This document shows positions 34,536 through 42,170 of a DNA stretch of 64,000 nucleotides, piece by piece; the stretch's first letter is position 1; each line of letters starts with the position of its first letter. Source of the DNA: Planctomycetota bacterium. Lineage in GTDB: Bacteria; Planctomycetota; Phycisphaerae; Phycisphaerales; UBA1924. The DNA lies in assembly GCA_018968885.1 (NCBI GenBank), contig JAGWZK010000001.1, forward strand, positions 186,001-250,000, read 5' to 3'. Under the pieces are notes generated by a model. The model was not told the origin of the DNA, made no database searches, and saw only the letters and a list, made by a program, of their open reading frames with translations. Position numbers and translations under genes: made by a program.

Positions 34536-35030
34536 TCAGGAGTTGCGTTTCAGCCGCAGGTAGGAGAGGAGTGAGCGGCGGTCGTTGGTGGAGCGTGCGG
34601 CGTCGGCGAGATCGGAGAGGGAGGTTTGCGGTTGGCCGGTGAAGGGAGGATCGGGGGACATGGAGGAAGGGGGCGGCGATGTACGGAAGAGGTAGGGCTT
34701 GGTGCGCTGAAGTTGTTTGAGGGCTTCGGCGGAGGACTTGGCGCCTTTGGCGACGGCGTCTTTGATGAGGGTGCGGGTGATATCGGTGTCGATGGCGGCG
34801 CTGGTGAGGATGGTGCGATCGAGATCGGCATCGGCGCGAGATTCGGCGAGGGCGGTGTTGGCTTTGTTGAGATCCGCGCGGAGTTGATCGAGTTGTTTGG
34901 AGAGATCATCGATGCGGGCTTCGGCGCGGAGGGCGCGATCGCGCCATGCAGAGTCGTTGGGCTTTGGTGATGGAGCGTTGATGGGAGGCGGTGAGCCGCC
35001 ACCACCTTCTTCGGGAAGGCCTTCGGGCAT
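34536..35030 (-). CDS. Scaffold-like phage protein
   Basis: 164 residues. A Pro/Gly-rich start is followed by a strong coiled coil (WRDRALRAEARIDDLSKQLDQLRADLNKANTALAESRADAD), a helical middle and an Arg/Lys-rich end (NDRRSLLSYLRLKRNS). Length, coiled coil, basic C-terminus and position between portal and capsid match phage scaffolding proteins such as the GP20-like type. AGGAG lies 7 nt before the ATG. No protease domain is fused or adjacent. Confidence 0.7.
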   Translation of the reverse strand: MPEGLPEEGGGGSPPPINAPSPKPNDSAWRDRALRAEARIDDLSKQLDQLRADLNKANTALAESRADADLDRTILTSAAIDTDITRTLIKDAVAKGAKSSAEALKQLQRTKPYLFRTSPPPSSMSPDPPFTGQPQTSLSDLADAARSTNDRRSLLSYLRLKRNS

Positions 35031-35060
35031 GGGAATCTCCTTGTGTGAGAGGTGAAGGAA

Positions 35061-36518
35061 TCAGGCGACGACGTCGTCGCCGGGTGCGTAACCGAGTTCT
35101 TTCAAGAGGCGTTCGGTGGGAACGCCCAGGCGTTGCTTGATTTCAGCAGCGCGGAGGGCGGCTTCGGGATCGACGGGGAGTGGGTCGGACCAATCGACAC
35201 GGGTGGTGCGTTGGTCGGGCGCGGTGGGGAGGAGGTGGTGGGCGTCGAGTGTGTCGAGGATGAGAGAGTTGAGTGTGGTGATGGCGTGGGCGTAGGCGAC
35301 GCGTTTGCGGGCGGTTTTGCTGAGGACGCCCATGAGGGTGATGCGGAGGGCGTTGGCGCTGGAGAGGTTGCCGATTTTGGCCTTGACGACGCCGGTGGCA
35401 ATGGGAGGGACGCCGGAGATTTTGTCGAGGGCATCGCGGAGTTCGTCGATGTGGGCGTTTTCGGAGGGGCTGGAGGAATCTCCACCGAATTCGGAGATGG
35501 AGGCATCGGGGTTGTCGGTGCTCCAGACGACGCCGGGAGAGACGGGGGATTTGTCGAAGCCGTGGAGGCCTTTGGCCAGATACATCTTGAAGGACTGCAT
35601 AGTGACGCGCGATGCGCGATCGGAAAGTCGCGTGTTGAGTTCATCCTGGAGGGGGATGAGAGGTTCGACTTCGGAGAGACCTTCGTAGCGGAAGGGTTGC
35701 GAGGAGTTTTGGATGTGGACGACGGGGAGGGGAGAGTTTGGAATGAGAGAGGGGTGTGTTGCGCTGGCGCGGCCGGAGGTGAGAGAGAGGGAAGAGCCGG
35801 GGAGGATGAGTTCGCCGGTGAGTGAGGAATCGCGGGGGTGATCTCCCCAGGCGGCCTCCCCTTTGCGTCCGGTGGTTGAGAGCCGCAGTTGATTGAGCAT
35901 CTCAATAAGCCGCGCGGGCGCGAAAGGAGAGGCCGAGCCGACGGAGGGAGGAGCGGAGACGAAGAGGGCATCGAGGGTGCGGTAATCGCGCGAGTTCAGG
36001 ATGGGGACTGCGCGAGTGGGATCGACGAGCTCGATGCGGATGAGATCGAGGGCCTGGTCGAGGGAGTTGATGCGAGGAAGGGAAGGATCGATGCGGAGGA
36101 CGAGATCGATGTGGCCGTAGATGTGAGCGAGGAGCGCGGCATCGTGAAGGAGCGCGGTGCCACCGGAGCGCTCCCAGATGGTGTCGAGAGTGGATTCGAT
36201 GGTGCGAGCGGTGGGAAGATCTGTGGCGGCGGAGCGGAGGGAGATGGGTTTACCGAAGAGAAAATCGACCATGGTGTGAATGCGCCAGCCGATGTCATTT
36301 TCGATGACGGGTTCGCGGTGCGCGGCGTTGGCGGAGTTGATGCGGGGCGGGAGGGAGCATTGCTGCGCCAGGGAGTACCAGCGATGCTGAGAGGTGGAAT
36401 TGGGCGTGAGGGGATTGCGGTAGTAGGAGTGGAGTTTGCGGAAGAGTGGGAGGCGCTGGGTGTTGTGAGTGGTGAGTGCCGCGGAGAGGCGGAGGCGGAG
36501 TGGTTCGTTAAGGGGCAT
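35061..36518 (-). CDS. Phage portal protein, SPP1 Gp6-like
   Basis: About 485 residues. The ATG at 36518 has GGAG 7 nt upstream; the TTG at 36530 would overlap that site. Blocks include RWYSLAQQCSLPPRINSANAAHREPVIENDIGWRIHTMVDFLFGKPISL, a portal-type N-terminus, then EVEPLIPLQDELNTRLSDRASRVTMQSFKMYLAKGL and ISGVPPIATGVVKAKIGNLSSANALRITLMGVLSKTARKRVAY, the helical part in which Gp6-type portals join the wing and crown. In a virion, twelve copies form the DNA gate. It is the first gene of the minus-strand capsid operon, and no terminase gene lies upstream of it. Confidence 0.8.
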   Translation of the reverse strand: MPLNEPLRLRLSAALTTHNTQRLPLFRKLHSYYRNPLTPNSTSQHRWYSLAQQCSLPPRINSANAAHREPVIENDIGWRIHTMVDFLFGKPISLRSAATDLPTARTIESTLDTIWERSGGTALLHDAALLAHIYGHIDLVLRIDPSLPRINSLDQALDLIRIELVDPTRAVPILNSRDYRTLDALFVSAPPSVGSASPFAPARLIEMLNQLRLSTTGRKGEAAWGDHPRDSSLTGELILPGSSLSLTSGRASATHPSLIPNSPLPVVHIQNSSQPFRYEGLSEVEPLIPLQDELNTRLSDRASRVTMQSFKMYLAKGLHGFDKSPVSPGVVWSTDNPDASISEFGGDSSSPSENAHIDELRDALDKISGVPPIATGVVKAKIGNLSSANALRITLMGVLSKTARKRVAYAHAITTLNSLILDTLDAHHLLPTAPDQRTTRVDWSDPLPVDPEAALRAAEIKQRLGVPTERLLKELGYAPGDDVVA

Positions 36519-36567
36519 GGGAAACTCCAAAGGTGGGACACAAGTGCGTCTTTACCCATGGAGTTGA

Positions 36568-36597
36568 GCGACGCGTTTGCGCGCGCAAACGTGTCGC
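36568..36597. promoter_or_regulatory. Long palindrome, candidate operator 1 of the capsid operon
   Basis: A 30-base palindrome with 14 of 15 pairs, core GTTTGCGCGCGCAAAC flanked by GCGACGC and GTGTCGC. It lies 50 nt upstream of the portal start codon. Its core recurs at 36691-36706. Confidence 0.6.
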
Positions 36598-36625
36598 ACG
36601 GGGGTCGCGAAAAGTGGTGGATACG

Positions 36626-36640
36626 CCTTATGGGATAAGG
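36626..36640. promoter_or_regulatory. CCTTATGGGATAAGG palindrome between the two operators
   Basis: Perfect six-base arms around GGG, in an AT-richer stretch that may hold the operon promoter. Confidence 0.4.
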
Positions 36641-36690
36641 ACTTATGACTTTTTTCTGGGGTGGTCCGGTAACGTGATTTTCGTGACCGG

Positions 36691-36706
36691 GTTTGCGCGC
36701 GCAAAT
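36691..36706. promoter_or_regulatory. Candidate operator 2 of the capsid operon
   Basis: GTTTGCGCGCGCAAAT followed by GCGTCGC, sharing the core and one GCGACGC flank with site 1. The two centres are about 116 bases apart. Confidence 0.55.
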
Positions 36707-36746
36707 GCGTCGCTCTTAACAAATCGTTCGGGTTGGTGGAGCGCGA

Positions 36747-38195
36747 TCAGGCGTTGCGAAGGCGGGAGAGGGTGTGGTGCAGAAGCGCGAGGTAGCAGAG
36801 GGCAAGGGCCCAGGAGATGCCGCCGACGGAGCGCCACTTCTCGACGGCGTCTTTGAAGTACTCACCACCGGGGGGGAGGATGAGGGCGAGAAAGAGGATG
36901 AGGGTGGAGAAGAAAAGCAAGGCGCTAGGCACTAGGCGCTTGGCACCAGGGTCGGAAGCAGAAGAAAGAGATTTGAGATTTGAGATTTCAGATTTGAAAA
37001 ACGAGGAACCAAGAACACCGGCCTGGAGACGGGTGCCACCCAAGACAGAGCCACGCAACAGAAGCAGCGCGGCGATGAGGATGAACATGGGGAGGAGGAG
37101 GACCAGGTGCCGCGGATTGGTCTGCGGACCGAAGCAGAGGACGGTGGCGAGGAGGCCACTGAACTCGGTGGCGATCAGGAGTGGTGAAGAGTGGGCGGGG
37201 TGAGGAGGATTCCAGGGAAGAGTGAAGAGGGGGATGCGGGCAGTGCGGTAGAGAAGGAGAGCGGAAGTGACGAAAGCCGCGGCGGCGAGAGAGATGAGGG
37301 AGAGCGTGAGGGGATCGGTGAGGGGCTTACTGGTGAAGCGGGAGATGGCGCTGGGGATGCTGATGGAGCGGATGTCGGCGAGACCTGCGATGCGGGCGGT
37401 GGATTGGCCGGGGGTGGTGGGAGCGATCGTGTTGGGATCGCGTTCACGGGCATCGGTGATTTCCGATTCGTGGCTGACCATGCGGGTGAGGCCGCCGAAG
37501 GCCTTGGCGAGGTAGCGGGAGTTGGTTTCTGTGCCGAGGGTTGTGGCGGGGAGGAGTGCCCAGAGCGCGCTGAAGAGGAGAGAGAACGCCGCGGCTTTGT
37601 AGTTGCGACGGAGGAGGAAGTAGGGGACGGCGATGAGTGTGATGTATTTGATGTTGGCTGTGAAGCCGAGGATGAGGCCAGCGAGCGCGGGGCGACGCTC
37701 CATGAAGATGAGGACGAGGAGCCAGAGGGCAGCGATGAGGAGATTGCACTGACCCATGACGATGTCGGCGCGGGTTTTGTCGGCGATGAGGATGAGCCCG
37801 GCTGAAGCGACGAGGAGTGCGGTGGGTGAGAAGGTGGGGAGTGTTGAGCCAATGACGCGGCGGAGGACATCGCGCGAGGCAAGGAGAGCGGTGAAGAGGA
37901 GAAGGGAGAGGTTGAGCGCTATCCAGAGAAGGGCGGCGTGGTGATCGGCGAGACGTGAGAGGGGAACGAGGAGCCAAGCCAGGAGGGGTGGATAGATGTA
38001 GCCGAGGGAACCGGCGGAATAGAGGTCTGTGCCCATGTCGAGGGCACGGGCCCCGGCGAGGAACTCGGCGAAATCCTTGAGTTTGCCATCGTTGATGGCG
38101 CGGATGGTGGAGCCCGCCGACCAGATGGCGATGCCCAGGAGGATGGCGGCGGAGATGGAGCCGAGGATGCGGGATGAGCGGGGGTTGAAGGGCAC
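36747..38195 (-). CDS. GT87-like membrane glycosyltransferase (DUF2029)
   Basis: 482 residues with about ten to twelve transmembrane helices. The signature is near the start: DFAEFLAGARALDMGTDLYSAGSLGYIYPPLLAWLLVPLSRLA, a periplasmic loop with acidic residues and the Y-x-YPP motif of the polyprenyl-phosphate-dependent GT87 (PimE-like) mannosyltransferases. LILGFTANIKYITLIAVPYFLLRR is another family block. Near the C-terminus the segment FFKSEISNLKSLSSASDPGAKRLVPSALLFF is encoded by dispersed repeats B and C (36921-37000) that have entered the gene in frame. The sugar and acceptor are unknown. Confidence 0.78.
   Translation of the reverse strand: MPFNPRSSRILGSISAAILLGIAIWSAGSTIRAINDGKLKDFAEFLAGARALDMGTDLYSAGSLGYIYPPLLAWLLVPLSRLADHHAALLWIALNLSLLLFTALLASRDVLRRVIGSTLPTFSPTALLVASAGLILIADKTRADIVMGQCNLLIAALWLLVLIFMERRPALAGLILGFTANIKYITLIAVPYFLLRRNYKAAAFSLLFSALWALLPATTLGTETNSRYLAKAFGGLTRMVSHESEITDARERDPNTIAPTTPGQSTARIAGLADIRSISIPSAISRFTSKPLTDPLTLSLISLAAAAFVTSALLLYRTARIPLFTLPWNPPHPAHSSPLLIATEFSGLLATVLCFGPQTNPRHLVLLLPMFILIAALLLLRGSVLGGTRLQAGVLGSSFFKSEISNLKSLSSASDPGAKRLVPSALLFFSTLILFLALILPPGGEYFKDAVEKWRSVGGISWALALCYLALLHHTLSRLRNA
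36921..37000. repeat. Dispersed repeats B and C inside the GT87-like gene
   Basis: 36921-36950 is an array of ggcgctaggcactaggcgct type (family B). 36969-37000 is agatttgagatttgagattt type (family C). They lie within the coding frame without breaking it. Confidence 0.7.
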
Positions 38196-38257
38196 AGGCG
38201 TGGACTATACAAGAGCGAGTGGTGAACCGGGAACTCGCGTGACAGTACACTGAGAGT

Positions 38258-38914
38258 GTGAGAGCGAGTCATATTTGTCCACGGTGCGGGAGCGAGCTGG
38301 CGAAAGTGCGTGGCGAGTGGTGTGATGGTGTCGCGCGGCAGGTGGTGCGGTGTGGGTGTGGGTATGTGGTGGCGAGGGGGGAGGCGAGAAGGAAACAGAT
38401 CAGAGAGGTGACGCGACCGGTGTTGGCGGTGGCGCTGCTGGTGGGAACGCTTTTGGTGTGGGCGGGTGGAATCGTGGCGTGTGCAACGGGGGCGTTTTTT
38501 GGGAGTATCGAGTTGTACTCGACGTTGCGGCACGGCGGCGGATTGAGCGCGTGGACGGCTCCATTGGCGCTCTTTGCGATTGGTGGGTGTGGCGCGGCGG
38601 TGGTGGGGGCGTGGATGCGGGTGGTGCGCGAGGATGGGGCAGATTGGAAGCGATGGGGAGTTTTTGTGGTGCTGGCGCTGGCGTGGCTGGGAGGGGAACT
38701 GGCACTGGCCAAGGGAGTGGGGGACATGGTGAGTGGGCGGAATCTTGCGGGTGCGTTGCCATGGTTGTGGGTGCCGGTGCCCGTGCTGGCGTTGATGTGG
38801 TGGGTGGGGGCGGCAATCGGAGCACTGGGGCGGTGGATGCAGGGGTTGGCTCGCAGCGTGTTGTGGAGGCGACGTTTGCAGAGGGCGCGGCACATGCGGC
38901 CAATGCGCGTGTGA
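38258..38914 (+). CDS. Zinc-ribbon membrane protein of unknown function
   Basis: 218 residues from a GTG at 38258. The N-terminal zinc ribbon is CPRCGSELAKVRGEWCDGVARQVVRCGCGY, followed by about four transmembrane helices (PVLAVALLVGTLLVWAGGIVAC, APLALFAIGGCGAAVVGAWM, WGVFVVLALAWLGGELAL, WVPVPVLALMWWVGAAIGALG) and a basic tail RRRLQRARHMRPMRV. No enzyme motif. It is divergent from the GT87-like gene and is followed 62 nt later by another zinc-ribbon membrane protein, so the two may form an operon. Confidence 0.6.
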   Translation: MRASHICPRCGSELAKVRGEWCDGVARQVVRCGCGYVVARGEARRKQIREVTRPVLAVALLVGTLLVWAGGIVACATGAFFGSIELYSTLRHGGGLSAWTAPLALFAIGGCGAAVVGAWMRVVREDGADWKRWGVFVVLALAWLGGELALAKGVGDMVSGRNLAGALPWLWVPVPVLALMWWVGAAIGALGRWMQGLARSVLWRRRLQRARHMRPMRV

Positions 38915-38976
38915 TGAGCGTGTCATGGGTGTGTCGTGGGCGAGCGGAGCGCACGTAAGACGGAATAGGAATGAAC

Positions 38977-39927
38977 ATGAGTGAGCGCGGCAATCAGGAT
39001 GAACGGGTGTCGAAGATCGGAGGCGATCGGTTGTGCTCGGGGTGCGGGTTCAATCTGTTTGGGCAACCGGTGAAGCGTGATGCGGGAACGGGATTGATGT
39101 TGTCGCGGTGTCCGGAATGTGGTGCGGCGGCATCGCTGCAGGAGTATCCGGGGCCATTTCGAGCGTTGAAATGGCTGACGGGGGCGTTGATTGCGTTGTG
39201 GCTATTCGTGCTTCTGGGAATGGTGGCAGGAACCGTGGGGGTGATCACGGGGTCGGCGGTTGCCATGCGCGAGGTGACGATCGAAGAGACGAGCGTGGAG
39301 ATTGGCAAGCAGCACGCCAAGTGGTTTGTCGAGACCAAGCAGGAGCAGGAACTGCAGAAGCAGGTCGCTGCGGGGACGATGACGCAGGCGGCCAGGCAGC
39401 AGATTGTGCAGCAGGTGCAGGGTGGCGGATGGGGATGGGCGCAGGTGACGGATTCGTGGTGGGATGGGGTGGATCAGCAAGGCATGATCTCGTGGCCGTG
39501 GACTGGCGATCGAGAGAAGAAGGTGATGTCGGCGTATATGGGAGTGATGCTGATCATCGGGGTGTGGATGTGTGGTGTGCTGCTGGCGACGGCGATGCCC
39601 GGTGTGCGCGGGGTGCGGCGCGTGGTGCTGGTGTTGATCGTGTGTGGTGTAGCCTGCGCGATCTTTGAAATGGTGGTGCTGACATCGAGCGTGCGGGGAT
39701 GGAAGCCAGCGGGGGGATATACGTCGACGCGGGAGCTGGCGTATCAGATCGTGCCGCAGATGGTGGGATTTGCAATGATTGCGGGGTTAAGCGGGGTTCT
39801 GGCGGTAGGGGTGTGCACCGGGCGGAGTGTGTCGCGTTGGGTGATTCGGGGGGTGCTGCCGCAGCGCTTGGCGGCACAGTTGCATGTGCTGTGGGAGGCG
39901 GATGGGTTGATTTTCCGCAGGAAATAG
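38977..39927 (+). CDS. Zinc-ribbon membrane protein of unknown function
   Basis: About 316 residues. I chose the ATG at 38977 because AGGA ends 6 nt before it; the ATG at 38971 directly abuts that site. A zinc ribbon CSGCGFNLFGQPVKRDAGTGLMLSRCPECG (residues ~20-49) precedes one helix (LIALWLFVLLGMVAGTVGVITG), an extracytoplasmic Gln-rich segment (KQEQELQKQVAAGTMTQAARQQIVQQVQ), then three further helices. Function unknown. Same ribbon class as the proteins at 11829, 13232 and 38258. Confidence 0.6.
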   Translation: MSERGNQDERVSKIGGDRLCSGCGFNLFGQPVKRDAGTGLMLSRCPECGAAASLQEYPGPFRALKWLTGALIALWLFVLLGMVAGTVGVITGSAVAMREVTIEETSVEIGKQHAKWFVETKQEQELQKQVAAGTMTQAARQQIVQQVQGGGWGWAQVTDSWWDGVDQQGMISWPWTGDREKKVMSAYMGVMLIIGVWMCGVLLATAMPGVRGVRRVVLVLIVCGVACAIFEMVVLTSSVRGWKPAGGYTSTRELAYQIVPQMVGFAMIAGLSGVLAVGVCTGRSVSRWVIRGVLPQRLAAQLHVLWEADGLIFRRK

Positions 39928-39980
39928 GTGATGGTGGTGTAAACCCCACCATTTGATGAGTGGTTTTGCACGAATAACAG

Positions 39981-40940
39981 TCAGCGGGCAGCGCGAGTGG
40001 CGAGCATGACGGCGGCGGTGATGAGGGCGAAGATCAGCACAGCGACGCGGAAGGCATTGTCTTTGTATGCCAGTTCGGTGGGGTCGTCGTATTTGCCACG
40101 TTCCATCTGCACGATGGTGCGGAGTAGTGCATAGGTGGCAGGGAGCATGGTGAGCCAGAGAAGATTGAAGCCCCAGCCGGCGTAATGGATGGTGCCTTGT
40201 TCAGCGCGGGATTGGACGTAACCGGCGTAAGTGACCAAACAAGCAACGGCTGTGACGACGACGGCCATGCGGAGAAAGTCGATGGTGTAGATGCCCAGCA
40301 CGCCGCGAACGCTGGCGGCAGCGTCGCCCAGGGAGCGAAGTTCGCCCAATCGCTTGCCCAGCGCGAGGAACATGGAGACAAAGAAGGTGCAATTCAGCAA
40401 CCAGGAGCTGGGCTCGACTCCTGCGGCGGCACAGCCACCGAGTACGCGAATGACAAAACCCAGGGAGAGAGAAAGGACATCGAGTATGACCAAGTGCTTG
40501 ATGCGGATGGAGTAGATGAGAGTGTTGAAGATGTAGGCAGCGACGAGAAGGGCGGTCCAGATGCTGCTCTGGAGTGAGGAGGTCGCGGCGGGGTTGATGA
40601 ATGAGATCGCGGGCGCGAGGGCGGCAAACGCGGCGAGGAGAAAGAGGATGAACGCAAAACCGATGGCCGTGGCAGGAGTGATACTGCCACTGGCGAGGGG
40701 GCGTTTGGACTTGCGAGGGTGCTGGCGGTCGGCCTCGATGTCGCGCAGGTCATTGATGATGTAGCAGCCACTGGAGGCAAAGCCGAAAGCCAGGAATGCG
40801 CAGGCGACGTTGAGCCAATGGATGGTGGGGTGCTTGGCGGGATCAGCCAGGGCGTAGAGGGGCCCGATGAGGACGAATACGCCTTTGGCCCATTGCGCGG
40901 GGCGGGCGAGTTTGATGAGGTTGAAGGCAGGCGAAGGCAC
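39981..40940 (-). CDS. UbiA-family prenyltransferase, decaprenyl-phosphate phosphoribosyltransferase-like
   Basis: 319 residues with about eight to nine membrane helices. The first Asp-rich motif is NDLRDIEADRQHPRKSKRPLASG, which matches the DPPR synthase subgroup (Rv3806c-like), where HP-K-RP follows the NDxxD motif. SIRIKHLVILDVLSLSLGFVIRVLGG is the second conserved region. DPPR synthase transfers phosphoribose from PRPP to polyprenyl phosphate, the first step to a lipid-linked arabinose or ribose donor. The nearby membrane glycosyltransferases would fit use of such polyprenyl-linked sugars. The epimerase partners (DprE1/E2) are not in the window. Confidence 0.82.
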   Translation of the reverse strand: MPSPAFNLIKLARPAQWAKGVFVLIGPLYALADPAKHPTIHWLNVACAFLAFGFASSGCYIINDLRDIEADRQHPRKSKRPLASGSITPATAIGFAFILFLLAAFAALAPAISFINPAATSSLQSSIWTALLVAAYIFNTLIYSIRIKHLVILDVLSLSLGFVIRVLGGCAAAGVEPSSWLLNCTFFVSMFLALGKRLGELRSLGDAAASVRGVLGIYTIDFLRMAVVVTAVACLVTYAGYVQSRAEQGTIHYAGWGFNLLWLTMLPATYALLRTIVQMERGKYDDPTELAYKDNAFRVAVLIFALITAAVMLATRAAR

Positions 40941-41197
40941 GGATGAAGGTTATCGACCAAATCCGGGGGGGTTCCCGAGTGATTGGGGGAGGAGCGATCC
41001 GCAAGTTTTTGTTTGAGGCGCGATCCAGACAGAATGGACGGGTGAAGGGGTATGTGAATCGCAACAGGTTTGCACCCACCGATGGCGGATGGAGGTCCGG
41101 GATCGGGAGTGGTGAGCTGGGTCAGAGTGCGTGCGCACGTGGCCGGGCTATCGGTGCGCCTGATGGGGTTTGGAAATACGGAAAAGGAGAAGGAAAG

Positions 41198-42040
41198 ATG
41201 AAGAAGGCATTTGTGTTGGTGGCGCTGGCTGGTATGGTGAGCATTGCATCGGCCGAGGGGATCGTGGGCCTGACCCTGAACAATGAACTGGTGCGGTTTG
41301 ATTCGGCCTCGCCGAATGCAACCTTTGGCACCGTCGCGGTCAGCGGCTTGCAGGCTGGCGAGCGCCTGCTGGGGATCGATTTCCGTCCGGCGACGGGTCA
41401 GCTGTTCGGCATCGGCAGCGACAGCCGCCTTTACAAAGTGAACGTTGTGACGGGTGTCGCGACGCAGGTAGGCAGTGGTCAGTTCTCGACACTGCTGACG
41501 GCCAACAACTATGGCTTTGACTTCAACCCCACGGTGGATCGCATTCGCGTGGTGGGAAGCAATGGCCAGAACCTGCGCCTGAACCCGATCACGGGTGGCG
41601 TGGCTGCGGTGGATGGGACGATCGTGTATGCGGCTGGTGATACCAACGCGAACGTGACCCCGTCGGTGGTGGGAAGCGCGTACACCAACAACTTCAACGG
41701 CGCATCCTCAACCACGCTGTACAACATTGATCTGGCGACCGGCGCGCTGGTGACGCAGATTCCGCCGAATAACGGTGTGTTGAACACGGTGGGCATGCTT
41801 GGCGCCGCGTTTGACGTGAACACTGGGTTTGATATCTCCAGCCAGACTGGTGTGGCGTTTGCCTCACTGAATTCTGGCGGCTTGACTCGCCTCTACACCA
41901 TCAATCTGGCCACGGGCGCGGCGACGTTGGTGGGCACTGTGGGTGCTGGTCTGAGCGATATCTCGGTGTTCATCCCGACGGCTCCGTCGGTGGCAGCGCT
42001 GGGTTTGGGTGGGGTTGTGGCGCTGCGTCGTCGGCGCTGA
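41198..42040 (+). CDS. DUF4394 secreted protein with CTERM-like tail
   Basis: 280 residues from the ATG at 41198, preceded by AAGGAGAAGGAAAG. Signal peptide MKKAFVLVALAGMVSIASAEG. The body is a DUF4394 beta-propeller-like domain: IVGLTLNNELVRFDSASPNATFGTVAVSGLQAGERLLGIDFRPATGQLFGIG... VNVVTGVATQVG... YGFDFNPTVDRIRVVGSNGQNLRLNPITG. The C-terminus IPTAPSVAALGLGGVVALRRRR is a hydrophobic helix plus Arg cluster like PEP-CTERM tails. Expected to be exported and sorted to the envelope. Role unknown. An intrinsic terminator follows. Confidence 0.88.
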   Translation: MKKAFVLVALAGMVSIASAEGIVGLTLNNELVRFDSASPNATFGTVAVSGLQAGERLLGIDFRPATGQLFGIGSDSRLYKVNVVTGVATQVGSGQFSTLLTANNYGFDFNPTVDRIRVVGSNGQNLRLNPITGGVAAVDGTIVYAAGDTNANVTPSVVGSAYTNNFNGASSTTLYNIDLATGALVTQIPPNNGVLNTVGMLGAAFDVNTGFDISSQTGVAFASLNSGGLTRLYTINLATGAATLVGTVGAGLSDISVFIPTAPSVAALGLGGVVALRRRR

Positions 42041-42077
42041 GTGAAACACTCACGAAGTGGCTTCTCTCCAATTCGTA

Positions 42078-42119
42078 CGCCGCCCGGTCCTTCCCAGGGG
42101 ATCGGGCGGCGGTGTTTTT
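42078..42119 (+). terminator. Intrinsic terminator after the DUF4394 gene
   Basis: A thirteen-pair stem with one G-U pair (42078-42090 with 42099-42111), an eight-base loop, and GTGTTTTT following. Confidence 0.85.
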
Positions 42120-42170
42120 GCCCTGCCTAAGGGTGATGCGAGGGGAGGGGTGCGGTGCTAGATTGTGGGT

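Noticed and set aside
30478-36518. Complete active prophage
   Set aside because: Integrase, repressor, replication, terminase, tape measure and lysis enzyme genes are all missing, and I see no attachment-site direct repeat at the borders.
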